A DNA stretch of 10,127 nt from Nitrospina sp. (GTDB taxonomy: Bacteria > Nitrospinota > Nitrospinia > Nitrospinales > VA-1): assembly GCA_018665625.1 (NCBI GenBank), contig JABJCF010000058.1, positions 1 through 10,127 of the forward strand, written 5' to 3'. The translations under genes were made by a program, and so were the position numbers. Shown one piece after another: positions 1 to 5,646 of the stretch; positions within the stretch are counted from its first letter, which is position 1; each line of letters starts with the position of its first letter. Below the pieces are notes generated by a model. It made no database searches. It was given only the letters and a program-made list of their open reading frames with translations, and had not been told where the DNA came from.

Positions 1-497
1 AAAAGACCTGCACGGATACAGGCATGGTGAGACTTTCCTGATTCGAGAGTCCATTTCTCAATGGCTTCTTTGGAGTAACCCATGGCACCATAAGTAGCCA
101 ATTGGTGCCGAATCACATAAAAGGTGGAATAAGCCACTGTAGTTTTAATGTTGAGTTGTTCTTCAAGCATCGGTATGGGGTCAAAGGACAATCGATTGGA
201 CTGTACGATAGAATCTGGCTTAGCTTCTGCAATAGGGACGCCTACCTCTCCTAAAGCCGTTGCATAGAACATATAGTCAAACGGCTCTTGATTTTCGGCT
301 TTTATCTTCTTCACACATTCAGGATTGGATATGTCGCCAAAAATAGTTTTTGTTGCTCCATCAATAGTAAAACCCAGATCCTCTTTTCCAAACCAGTTGG
401 CGATAATATTTGCTTCGCTGCCATATTTTTTACGGACGGCTTTGATAGCTGCCTGTCCCATAACTCCACTACCACCAATTACCAGAAAATTACTCAT
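1..497 (-). CDS. Rossmann-fold SDR oxidoreductase, enoyl-ACP-reductase-like (partial, 3' end missing)
   Basis: About 165 residues are visible before the gene leaves the window at its C-terminal side. The N-terminus opens with a beta strand and a glycine-rich nucleotide loop, GGSGVMGQ (residues 8-15), typical of NAD(P)-binding Rossmann folds. A Y-x6-K pair (Y136, K143, in YGAMGYSKEAIE) matches the spacing and surroundings of the catalytic Tyr/Lys of FabI-type enoyl-ACP reductases (YNVMGxAKAxLE) rather than the classical SDR YxxxK. It is followed by an IRAGL stretch where FabI has NAISAGP. The start at 497 is supported by GAGG about 6 nt upstream. The gene lies 43 nt after the secreted-protein gene and may be co-transcribed with it. 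The reductase fold is fairly secure; the FabI-like subfamily is inference, because the rest is divergent and the substrate-binding C-terminus is absent. Confidence 0.6.
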   Translation of the reverse strand, partial: MSNFLVIGGSGVMGQAAIKAVRKKYGSEANIIANWFGKEDLGFTIDGATKTIFGDISNPECVKKIKAENQEPFDYMFYATALGEVGVPIAEAKPDSIVQSNRLSFDPIPMLEEQLNIKTTVAYSTFYVIRHQLATYGAMGYSKEAIEKWTLESGKSHHACIRAGL

Positions 498-540
498 AAT
501 TAACCTCGATTATTAATATTTAACAATTTTATTTGGAATG

Positions 541-1212
541 TCAGGATCCACCAGAACTTTCGTTGATATCAACGTAAGGGATACTTTTGTTTTCTGTTAA
601 AGCCTGATTCATGAAGTTGTCAGATTTAAAAAAAATGTCGATTTTACTGGAGAGCTCTTTAACATTTTTTAGAGTGGAGCCATCAATTTCACGGCGGTCA
701 ACTTTCCCAGCCATAGAAACGTAGGAGTCAATAAAAGGAGCAGCACTCTTTATTGTTTTAATTACAGAGTTTAGTTTTAGGGGGCGCTCTTTGTTCTTAA
801 GAGAAAATTGTAAGAACTCAAACCAGATATCAATATCTGATTCAACTTTTCCAAGAATTATTAGTTCTTTTCGAAAACCTTCTTCGCCTTTTTCGTTAAT
901 GCCATCCCGCATATATCGTGCAACCTCGTTCATAGGAATGCCATCAAGAGTGTCACAGAGATACTCAAGATGAAAGATTATGGAATTCACTTTTCGATCA
1001 TAATTAATGGCGAGGACAGAGTTTCCTTGAAGTTCACGATTTTTTTCAAATAGTCCCCAAATCCCATCCAACTGAGCAACTTTTTCCCGCTCCTGATGCA
1101 AAGGTTTGATATGCGAATGACATTCCGTAATGCTTTCCTGGCTGGCCAGTGAGGTACTGGCAAAAATTAGCGAACAAAAAAGGATGGTTAATAGCAGTAC
1201 GAACTTTTGCAT
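541..1212 (-). CDS. secreted protein of unknown function
   Basis: This 223-residue protein matches no family I recognise. It begins with a clear Sec signal peptide: MQKF, then a hydrophobic core to about residue 20, with likely cleavage after the SLA near residue 23. The mature part is predicted to be mostly helical and charged, with many Lys/Glu and only two cysteines (about residues 31 and 86), which could form a disulfide. No transmembrane segment follows the signal peptide, so a periplasmic or secreted location is inferred. It ends in ESSGGS. The start codon lies 4 nt after the stop of the small lipoprotein gene, with no strong ribosome site of its own, suggesting translational coupling. 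The pair probably works in the same envelope compartment. Confidence 0.75.
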   Translation of the reverse strand: MQKFVLLLTILFCSLIFASTSLASQESITECHSHIKPLHQEREKVAQLDGIWGLFEKNRELQGNSVLAINYDRKVNSIIFHLEYLCDTLDGIPMNEVARYMRDGINEKGEEGFRKELIILGKVESDIDIWFEFLQFSLKNKERPLKLNSVIKTIKSAAPFIDSYVSMAGKVDRREIDGSTLKNVKELSSKIDIFFKSDNFMNQALTENKSIPYVDINESSGGS

Positions 1213-1216
1213 CCAA

Positions 1217-1438
1217 TTATTGACCGCTTATGTGGGTAGAGGTGGAGGAACCTGAAACATGCAATTGACCACCGCCACCGCTAATATGTTCTTCAACTGG
1301 CTTGAGCTGGGGTTTTAGGGGATTAATATCTTTATTCTTAATAGGTGCTGTGGTTTTTGAAGGAACTGGATTTTTCTCTGTGTCACCCGAGCATGAAACA
1401 GTCAGAATAGATAGAATTAATATAAAAGCAAACCTCAT
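1217..1438 (-). CDS. small lipoprotein with C-terminal HxSG nonapeptide repeat
   Basis: This 73-residue protein has a type II signal peptide: MRF, a hydrophobic stretch, then the lipobox LTVSC with Cys16 as the probable lipidated residue. The mature part has a Lys/Pro-rich linker (about residues 20-49), followed by HISG, HVSG and HISG starting at residues 51, 60 and 69, exactly nine residues apart. AGGGG about 6 nt upstream of the ATG is a good ribosome site. It is the first gene of a likely operon with the secreted protein 4 nt downstream. The short Pro-rich mature region looks like a tether or accessory lipoprotein rather than an enzyme. The function is unknown. The lipoprotein call is firm; the role is not. 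Confidence 0.75.
   Translation of the reverse strand: MRFAFILILSILTVSCSGDTEKNPVPSKTTAPIKNKDINPLKPQLKPVEEHISGGGGQLHVSGSSTSTHISGQ
1220..1288 (-). repeat. 27-bp in-frame degenerate tandem repeat (HxSG, 9 residues)
   Basis: Two full units and one partial unit at the 3' end of the small lipoprotein gene encode H-I/V-S-G followed by five small or polar residues. The codons differ between units (CATATTAGC, CATGTTTCA, CACATAAGC), so the repeat is kept at protein level rather than being a recent duplication. Confidence 0.6.
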
Positions 1439-1471
1439 GTTATGCCCCTGTTAAGGTCAAGGATTTTTGAA

Positions 1472-1498
1472 TTTATACTCACAGGTAATTTAAGTCAA
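1472..1498 (-). promoter_or_regulatory. candidate promoter of the lipoprotein/secreted-protein operon
   Basis: On the minus strand TTGACT (1498-1493) is followed after 15 nt by TATAAA (1477-1472), about 34 nt upstream of the lipoprotein start. The hexamers are good but the spacer is short, so this is a moderate call. Confidence 0.4.
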
Positions 1499-1544
1499 TC
1501 ACAAATATGAGAATTAGAGTAAACCAAAATGTAAGTAAAAGTTG

Positions 1545-1976
1545 CTATTTAGGCAGGCTGGTTTTCCCAAGTTTTAGCAGTATCTGGAACTCTTTTTTGG
1601 TGATGGGCATAACGGATAGCCTGGATTGTTTGATCAACGCAATTTCAGAAAGTTCTTTGTGGGCCTTTATGATTTCAAGTGAAACAGGAATTTTAAACGG
1701 CTTTACTGGTTTTAGATCCACTACAACCCAGCGCTCATCATCTGTTGTGGGATCGGGATACGCCTCGCGAGTGACTTCAGCAATGCCAACAATTTCTTTG
1801 CCAATTACACTATGATAAAACAGAATGGTGTCACCTTTTTTCATAGAGTTTAAATTATTTCGCGCCTGATAGTTGCGGACTCCATCCCAATAAGTGCTTC
1901 CATCTTTTTCAAATTGCTGCCAGCTATACTTAGAAGGCTCTTGTTTGACGACCCAAAAATTGCTTTTATTTCGCAT
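1545..1976 (-). CDS. EVE domain protein (PUA-like, THYN1 family)
   Basis: This 143-residue protein consists of a single EVE domain (formerly DUF55), the usual length for stand-alone bacterial members. Diagnostic blocks are FWVVKQEPSKYSW (residues 7-19), YWDGVRNYQARNNL (29-42), KKGDTILFYHS (46-56), IVGIAEVTREAYPDPT (62-77) and RLSVMPIT (119-126). EVE domains are PUA-like folds that bind modified nucleic-acid bases, and human THYN1 belongs to this family. In bacteria the domain also appears in restriction and RNA-modification contexts, but none of those genes is next to this one, so the ligand is unknown. The gene seems monocistronic: 106 nt separate it from the downstream lipoprotein, and it diverges from the aldolase operon. 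No strong ribosome site is visible before the ATG, yet the start matches the family's N-terminus. Confidence 0.95.
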   Translation of the reverse strand: MRNKSNFWVVKQEPSKYSWQQFEKDGSTYWDGVRNYQARNNLNSMKKGDTILFYHSVIGKEIVGIAEVTREAYPDPTTDDERWVVVDLKPVKPFKIPVSLEIIKAHKELSEIALIKQSRLSVMPITKKEFQILLKLGKTSLPK

Positions 1977-2101
1977 AATTAGATGATTTTTCTTATAAAA
2001 TACTTTATATTATGTTTTTTTGCTGTGATTTTACTATAAGGGGTTTTAACCAAAAGCCTCTGTCAACAAAGGGCTTAAAGATAAAATGATCAATTATCTG
2101 A

Positions 2102-2130
2102 TTGACGTAAAACCTCAATGGAAATATAAT
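2102..2130 (+). promoter_or_regulatory. sigma70-type promoter of the aldolase operon
   Basis: TTGACG (2102-2107) and TATAAT (2125-2130) are separated by an ideal 17 nt, giving an expected transcription start near 2137 and a leader of about 77 nt to the ATG at 2214. A short dyad, TCAAT-6-ATTGA (2090-2105), overlaps the -35 element and could be an operator. The rest of the 1977-2189 intergenic region shows no other convincing element, apart from a minus-strand TTGACA (2066-2061) without a properly spaced -10. Confidence 0.65.
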
Positions 2131-2213
2131 CAATATCTCCAATCTGTTGAAAATTATACTGCAATTTCGTTTTAATCGGGTGTATTAAAATGCCCGTTGG
2201 GAGATTTTATAAT

Positions 2214-3164
2214 ATGTATCGAAAAGAAATCAAAGTTTTAGATTGCACCATCCGTGATGGTGGCTTAATGAACAATCACCTGTTCAGTGATGATTTGGTT
2301 CGTGGAGTTTTTAATGCTGTGAACCAGTCTGGTGTTGACTATATCGAACTAGGTTACAAGGCTGATGAAAATCAGTTCAAGCGTGGTGAGTATGGGCCAA
2401 TGAAGTTTTGTTCTGAAAAGGATTTGGAAAACGTTATTGGCGATACAGAACTCAATTGTAAAGTTTCTGTCATGGCTGATATTGGAAGGTTCGACCCTAA
2501 TTCGGTTGTGCCAAAAACTGAAAGCTACATTGATATGATGCGTGTCGCTTCTTATATTAAAGACATCGATAAGGCGATTGAATTTGTAAATACTTTGAAT
2601 GCCAAGGGCTATGAAACAACTATCAATATAATGGCTGTGTCTCATGCCAGAGAAAGAGAACTGGATGAAGCCCTTGAGCAGGTGGAAAAAGAAAGTGCTG
2701 CTGATGTCATTTATTTAGTGGACAGCTTCGGTGCCTTGTACTCAGAACAAATAGCTTATCTGGCAAAAAAATATAAAGCGGCTATGCCAAGTCGAGAAAT
2801 AGGCATTCACGCTCATAATAATCAGCAGCTGGCATTTGCTAACACGATAGAGGCCATAATTCAGGATATTAATTATCTTGATGGGACTATTTTTGGAATA
2901 GGGCGTGCTGCTGGTAATTGCCCTCTTGAGTTGCTGTTGGGATTTTTAAAGAATCCAAAATTTAATATTCGTCCTATTCTGGAAGTTCTTGGGAAAGATT
3001 TTGTAAAGTTGCAAGATGAAATCGAATGGGGATACACCATTCCATACATGATTACGGGTATTCTAGATCTGCACCCTCGCGCCGGTATGAAGTTGAGGAA
3101 TTCTGAAGATAAAGATGAATACTTGGGATTCTATGAAAAGCTGACTTCAGAAGCTAACGTATAA
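2214..3164 (+). CDS. DRE-TIM metallolyase (HMGL-like) aldolase
   Basis: This 316-residue TIM-barrel enzyme belongs to the HMG-CoA lyase / 4-hydroxy-2-oxovalerate aldolase / isopropylmalate synthase superfamily. The N-terminal LDCTIRDGG (residues 9-17) carries the catalytic Arg14 and metal-binding Asp15. H199-A-H201 after strand 7 supplies the other metal ligands, and GIGRAAGNCPLE (228-239) is the family's C-terminal barrel motif. D170-S-F-G is the expected strand-6 block. It probably performs a divalent-metal-dependent retro-aldol or Claisen-type reaction on a 2-keto acid. I prefer the ATG at 2214: GGGAG lies upstream (2199-2203) and the protein then begins just before the DCTIRDGG strand. 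An in-frame ATG at 2190 would add eight residues (MPVGRFYN) without a visible ribosome site. First gene of a three-gene operon with a KDPG-type aldolase 3 nt downstream. Substrate unknown. Confidence 0.85.
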   Translation: MYRKEIKVLDCTIRDGGLMNNHLFSDDLVRGVFNAVNQSGVDYIELGYKADENQFKRGEYGPMKFCSEKDLENVIGDTELNCKVSVMADIGRFDPNSVVPKTESYIDMMRVASYIKDIDKAIEFVNTLNAKGYETTINIMAVSHARERELDEALEQVEKESAADVIYLVDSFGALYSEQIAYLAKKYKAAMPSREIGIHAHNNQQLAFANTIEAIIQDINYLDGTIFGIGRAAGNCPLELLLGFLKNPKFNIRPILEVLGKDFVKLQDEIEWGYTIPYMITGILDLHPRAGMKLRNSEDKDEYLGFYEKLTSEANV

Positions 3165-3167
3165 AGA

Positions 3168-3833
3168 ATGGCTTTCGATTTACCTCGATTTGAATCTGAG
3201 CCCGTTATCGGGATCATAAGAGGTGTGAAGGAAGAATCTCTTGAAGGCGTTGTAGAAGCCTCGATTTCCGGTGGTCTTCGTTTCCTCGAAATCACGCTGA
3301 ATACTCCAAACTGCTTTTCCCTGATTAAAATTATCAGTAAAAATTATCCCCAATTGCAGATTGGGGCAGGGACTGTGCTTTCTGTTGAGGAAGCGAAAAG
3401 GGCCTGCGCTGAAGGGGCTCAGTTTATTGTTGCTCCTAATTTTGATAGTGGGGTGGCGTCTTATTGTAGAGATAATAATATTACTTATTTCCCCGGAGCC
3501 CTTACTCCGACAGAAATTCAAACAGCCTGGGAAGCTGGGGCTACCATGGTTAAAATTTTCCCTGCTTCTCAAATGGGGCCAAACTATTTTAAGCAGGTTA
3601 AGGGTCCCTTTGATAAAATAAAATTGATGGCGGTTGGCGGGGTTAATCCTACCAACATCAAGGATTATTTGGGAGCTGGGGCAGATGCTGTCGCCTTGGG
3701 CGGCTCCATTTATTCAATGCAACGGATGGAAAATAAGATGTTTCAGGAAATCCAGAAGGATATTGAAGAATTTATGTTTGAAGTGAAAAATTTTTATTCT
3801 AAAATATCTTCAGAAGGTTTGAAGAATCGCTAA
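3168..3833 (+). CDS. eda: KDPG/KHG-type class I aldolase (Eda family)
   Basis: At 221 residues this is close to the usual length of 2-dehydro-3-deoxyphosphogluconate / 4-hydroxy-2-oxoglutarate aldolases. The family motifs are IGIIRGV (14-20), EITLNTP (41-47, general acid/base Glu41), GAGTVL (66-71, Thr69), FIVAPNF (86-92), FPGALTPTE (108-116) and VKIFPA (128-133), in which Lys129 is the Schiff-base lysine. GGVNPTNIKDYLGAGADAVALGGS closes the barrel. Position 45 is Asn where E. coli Eda has Arg, a substitution that occurs in other family members, so it need not mean loss of activity. The product is pyruvate plus an aldehyde. No edd (phosphogluconate dehydratase) is visible, so an Entner-Doudoroff role is not supported locally; work alongside the preceding HMGL-like aldolase is more likely. 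It starts 3 nt after that gene with a weak ribosome site, indicating coupling. The 3' helix is slightly extended. Confidence 0.92.
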   Translation: MAFDLPRFESEPVIGIIRGVKEESLEGVVEASISGGLRFLEITLNTPNCFSLIKIISKNYPQLQIGAGTVLSVEEAKRACAEGAQFIVAPNFDSGVASYCRDNNITYFPGALTPTEIQTAWEAGATMVKIFPASQMGPNYFKQVKGPFDKIKLMAVGGVNPTNIKDYLGAGADAVALGGSIYSMQRMENKMFQEIQKDIEEFMFEVKNFYSKISSEGLKNR

Positions 3834-3854
3834 AGTTTTTGTTGGAGACTAATA

Positions 3855-4121
3855 ATGAGTTTTGACTTTATGAAAGATTTTATGATGTTTGAGGACGAAG
3901 AGCGGTTTGCTGGACTTTGTGAACAAATTGAAGAAGCGATCAGAGATGTGGATGCCGGGGAAGGTAAGGTCTCTGAACTGGAAATCATGCAAGCTTTAGA
4001 CTATGTTGGCTTCAATTTATTCCGCGATAATTGGGAAGAGTATAAAAAAATGGATATGATGAATCGCGATCAATCCTATCCCTCCACGTTTAAAGGAAAA
4101 GATAAAAGATTTTTGCACTAA
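3855..4121 (+). CDS. hypothetical small acidic protein
   Basis: This 88-residue protein is not recognised. It has no signal peptide or membrane segment. The sequence is acidic and rich in Met and Phe at the N-terminus (MSFDFMKDFMMF), followed by a predicted helix with EQIEEAIRD (about 24-32) and a hydrophobic patch ALDYVGFNLF (about 47-56). It ends in a basic tail, KGKDKRFLH. GGAG (3844-3847) 7 nt before the ATG is a good ribosome site and supports translation. It lies 21 nt after the KDPG-type aldolase in the same operon, so it could be a cytosolic accessory or regulatory partner of the two aldolases. That is inference only. Its stop codon overlaps the stop of the convergent PepSY/BNR gene by four bases. 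Confidence 0.75.
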   Translation: MSFDFMKDFMMFEDEERFAGLCEQIEEAIRDVDAGEGKVSELEIMQALDYVGFNLFRDNWEEYKKMDMMNRDQSYPSTFKGKDKRFLH

Positions 4122-5638
4122 TTCATTTTTTCCAAGTCTTTCAGTCGCTGCATCATCGAGTGCATTTTTTTATCGAGAGTAGTTAGATGACGACCCACCT
4201 CACCAATTTCTTTTTTCTCCTGATCCATATAGACTAGACGGCATTTTTCAATATGCTCGGTAATATGCTCAATCATGTCGTGTATTTCCTCGCTTTCTGA
4301 AGCTAGCTCGTCTGCGGTTTCTTGAAACTCAATGACCTCGTCTGTTGTTGTTTCAATGGTCTTTCGTTTTTTAACCCATGCGCGATAATAGGCAATTACG
4401 AACCCAGAAAAAGTTAAAAATATCAAACCTAAAGTGGCTATATCCACGAGTAAAATAAAGTAGGAACCAAAAAACCGACCGTTGTGAATTTCGGTAATTA
4501 CTTTGACCACATCCATTTTCATCTCATTGGGTGAGAGTTGGTTGGCCGCTCCACTCAGATTAATGTTTTTCCAATTTTCCCCATGATCATCTGAAATAAA
4601 AAGCCCGGATGTTGTTCCAGCTAAAATAGTCTTTTTATTTAAAGTACTAATATGGGTGAGATCATGGGCGATGGATGTGCCTCCGTTCAGACCTAGAAAA
4701 ATAGAAGTGAGAGGAGTCCACGAATCCCCTCCATCTTTACTTCGAGATATTATTTCTCCGTGCCCAAATAATAAATGGGAAAGGTCATTTGGATAGACGT
4801 AGCCTGCTGTAACAGGGAGGCTCTTAAAAGTTGGATCGGTAACCCAATTTCTACCGCCGTTAAAGGTTTTTAAAAGTCCCTGCTGGGTACTGGTATATAA
4901 AAATTCAGGTTCGGTGTTTAAGGAAAGAATTGAGATGGGATTTTTGACAACTTCTTGCCAGACATTTTCCCATGTCTCACCTTTGTCGTTACTGCGGATC
5001 ACATTACTTATGGTGACCGCATAAATATTTTCAAGGGAAAACTCAATTTGTGTAACCCCATTTTCTTGGTAAACAAGGTCCCAGGATTCACCCGCATCTG
5101 AACTTTTATATATGCCTCCTTCACTCGCAGCAAAAAGAATATCAGGGTTTTCAGGATGTATTGAAAGGTCGTGAATTTTTGGGTGCGCCAGTCCCGCCGA
5201 TTCATCGATCCATTCGCTCCAGGTTTCGCCCTCATCCTCGGATTTAAAAATTCCCAGTTTCGTTCCTGCATAAATGGTCTTTGGGTAATTAGGATGTAGT
5301 GAGAGGACTTGAATATTTTGGTCGAAGAGGCCCTGATTGATCTGTTTCCAGGTGGTCCCGGAATCTTTGGAGCGATAGACTCCAACATGGGTTCCAACAA
5401 AAATAGTTTGGCTAGCAGACGGTGATACCAGGAGTGCCTGAATGTTTAGATTGGCTCTCTGGACATTGAAATATTTGGCAGGGAGATATTGACCGCTTAT
5501 CTGGGCCTTTTGAATACCAAACTCTTCCGGGTGCATCAGCAGGAAGCCGGTAACCGAAAGTATAAATATAAAGATGCCACATAAAATGCCGGCCCATTTA
5601 TGTAGGTTGCGGGATCTTTTAAATAAACGAATTTTCAA
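4118..5638 (-). CDS. PepSY-like membrane protein with an inserted seven-repeat BNR propeller
   Basis: This is a 506-residue inner-membrane protein. TM1 (about 12-35), with RNLHKWAGI before it and TGFLL at its end, looks like a PepSY-associated transmembrane helix. A large periplasmic segment (about 60-360) holds seven BNR/sortilin-like Asp-box repeats (S-x-D-x-G-x-x-W) with Trp at 97, 140, 186, 223, 265, 307 and 356, as expected for a seven-bladed propeller. HNGRFFGSYF (385-394) and TM2 (about 395-418) again match the PepSY-TM pattern, and YYRAWVKKRK puts the C-terminus in the cytoplasm. A cytoplasmic tail with HDMIEHITEHIEKC (453-466) follows. PepSY-TM proteins include heme-containing siderophore reductases; His13 and His385 could be ligands, which is inference. 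The start is TTG, with AGGCGA about 4-7 nt upstream, 8 nt after the FTR1 gene, so it belongs to the same Fur-controlled operon. The propeller may bind a substrate or the neighbouring permease. Confidence 0.85.
   Translation of the reverse strand: MKIRLFKRSRNLHKWAGILCGIFIFILSVTGFLLMHPEEFGIQKAQISGQYLPAKYFNVQRANLNIQALLVSPSASQTIFVGTHVGVYRSKDSGTTWKQINQGLFDQNIQVLSLHPNYPKTIYAGTKLGIFKSEDEGETWSEWIDESAGLAHPKIHDLSIHPENPDILFAASEGGIYKSSDAGESWDLVYQENGVTQIEFSLENIYAVTISNVIRSNDKGETWENVWQEVVKNPISILSLNTEPEFLYTSTQQGLLKTFNGGRNWVTDPTFKSLPVTAGYVYPNDLSHLLFGHGEIISRSKDGGDSWTPLTSIFLGLNGGTSIAHDLTHISTLNKKTILAGTTSGLFISDDHGENWKNINLSGAANQLSPNEMKMDVVKVITEIHNGRFFGSYFILLVDIATLGLIFLTFSGFVIAYYRAWVKKRKTIETTTDEVIEFQETADELASESEEIHDMIEHITEHIEKCRLVYMDQEKKEIGEVGRHLTTLDKKMHSMMQRLKDLEKMN
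4160..4282 (-). other. shared His/Cys tail, copy in the PepSY/BNR protein
   Basis: Residues 453-493 carry H453, D454, E457, H458, H462, K465, C466, then H484, L485, D489, K491 and H493. The same residues occur at the same spacing in the tail of the adjacent FTR1 protein (residues 640-680). Counting by eye, 15 of 41 positions are identical without a gap. The segment is predicted helical and cytoplasmic. Confidence 0.75.
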
Positions 5639-5646
5639 AATATCGC

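Noticed and set aside
2054..2076. Inverted repeat AAGCC-13-GGCTT as a terminator
   Set aside because: The stem is five pairs, the loop is long, no T-run follows, and it lies between divergent genes where no terminator is needed.
2190..2213. Earlier in-frame ATG for the HMGL-like aldolase
   Set aside because: It adds MPVGRFYN, has no ribosome site, and would put GGGAG inside the coding sequence; the ATG at 2214 fits the family N-terminus better.
3180..3572. 130-codon minus-strand frame opposite the KDPG-type aldolase, and similar antisense frames at 1507-1815 and 2349-2645
   Set aside because: They overlap well-identified genes and their translations resemble no protein family.
4094..4142. 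AT-rich GGAAAA / TTTTCC arms around the convergent stop codons as a bidirectional terminator
   Set aside because: The arms are short and AT-rich with a loop of almost 30 nt; a stable hairpin is not convincing.
5008..5400. 130-codon frame on the same strand inside the PepSY/BNR gene
   Set aside because: It is a shadow of the BNR repeat region in another frame; the periodic composition comes from the real repeats.
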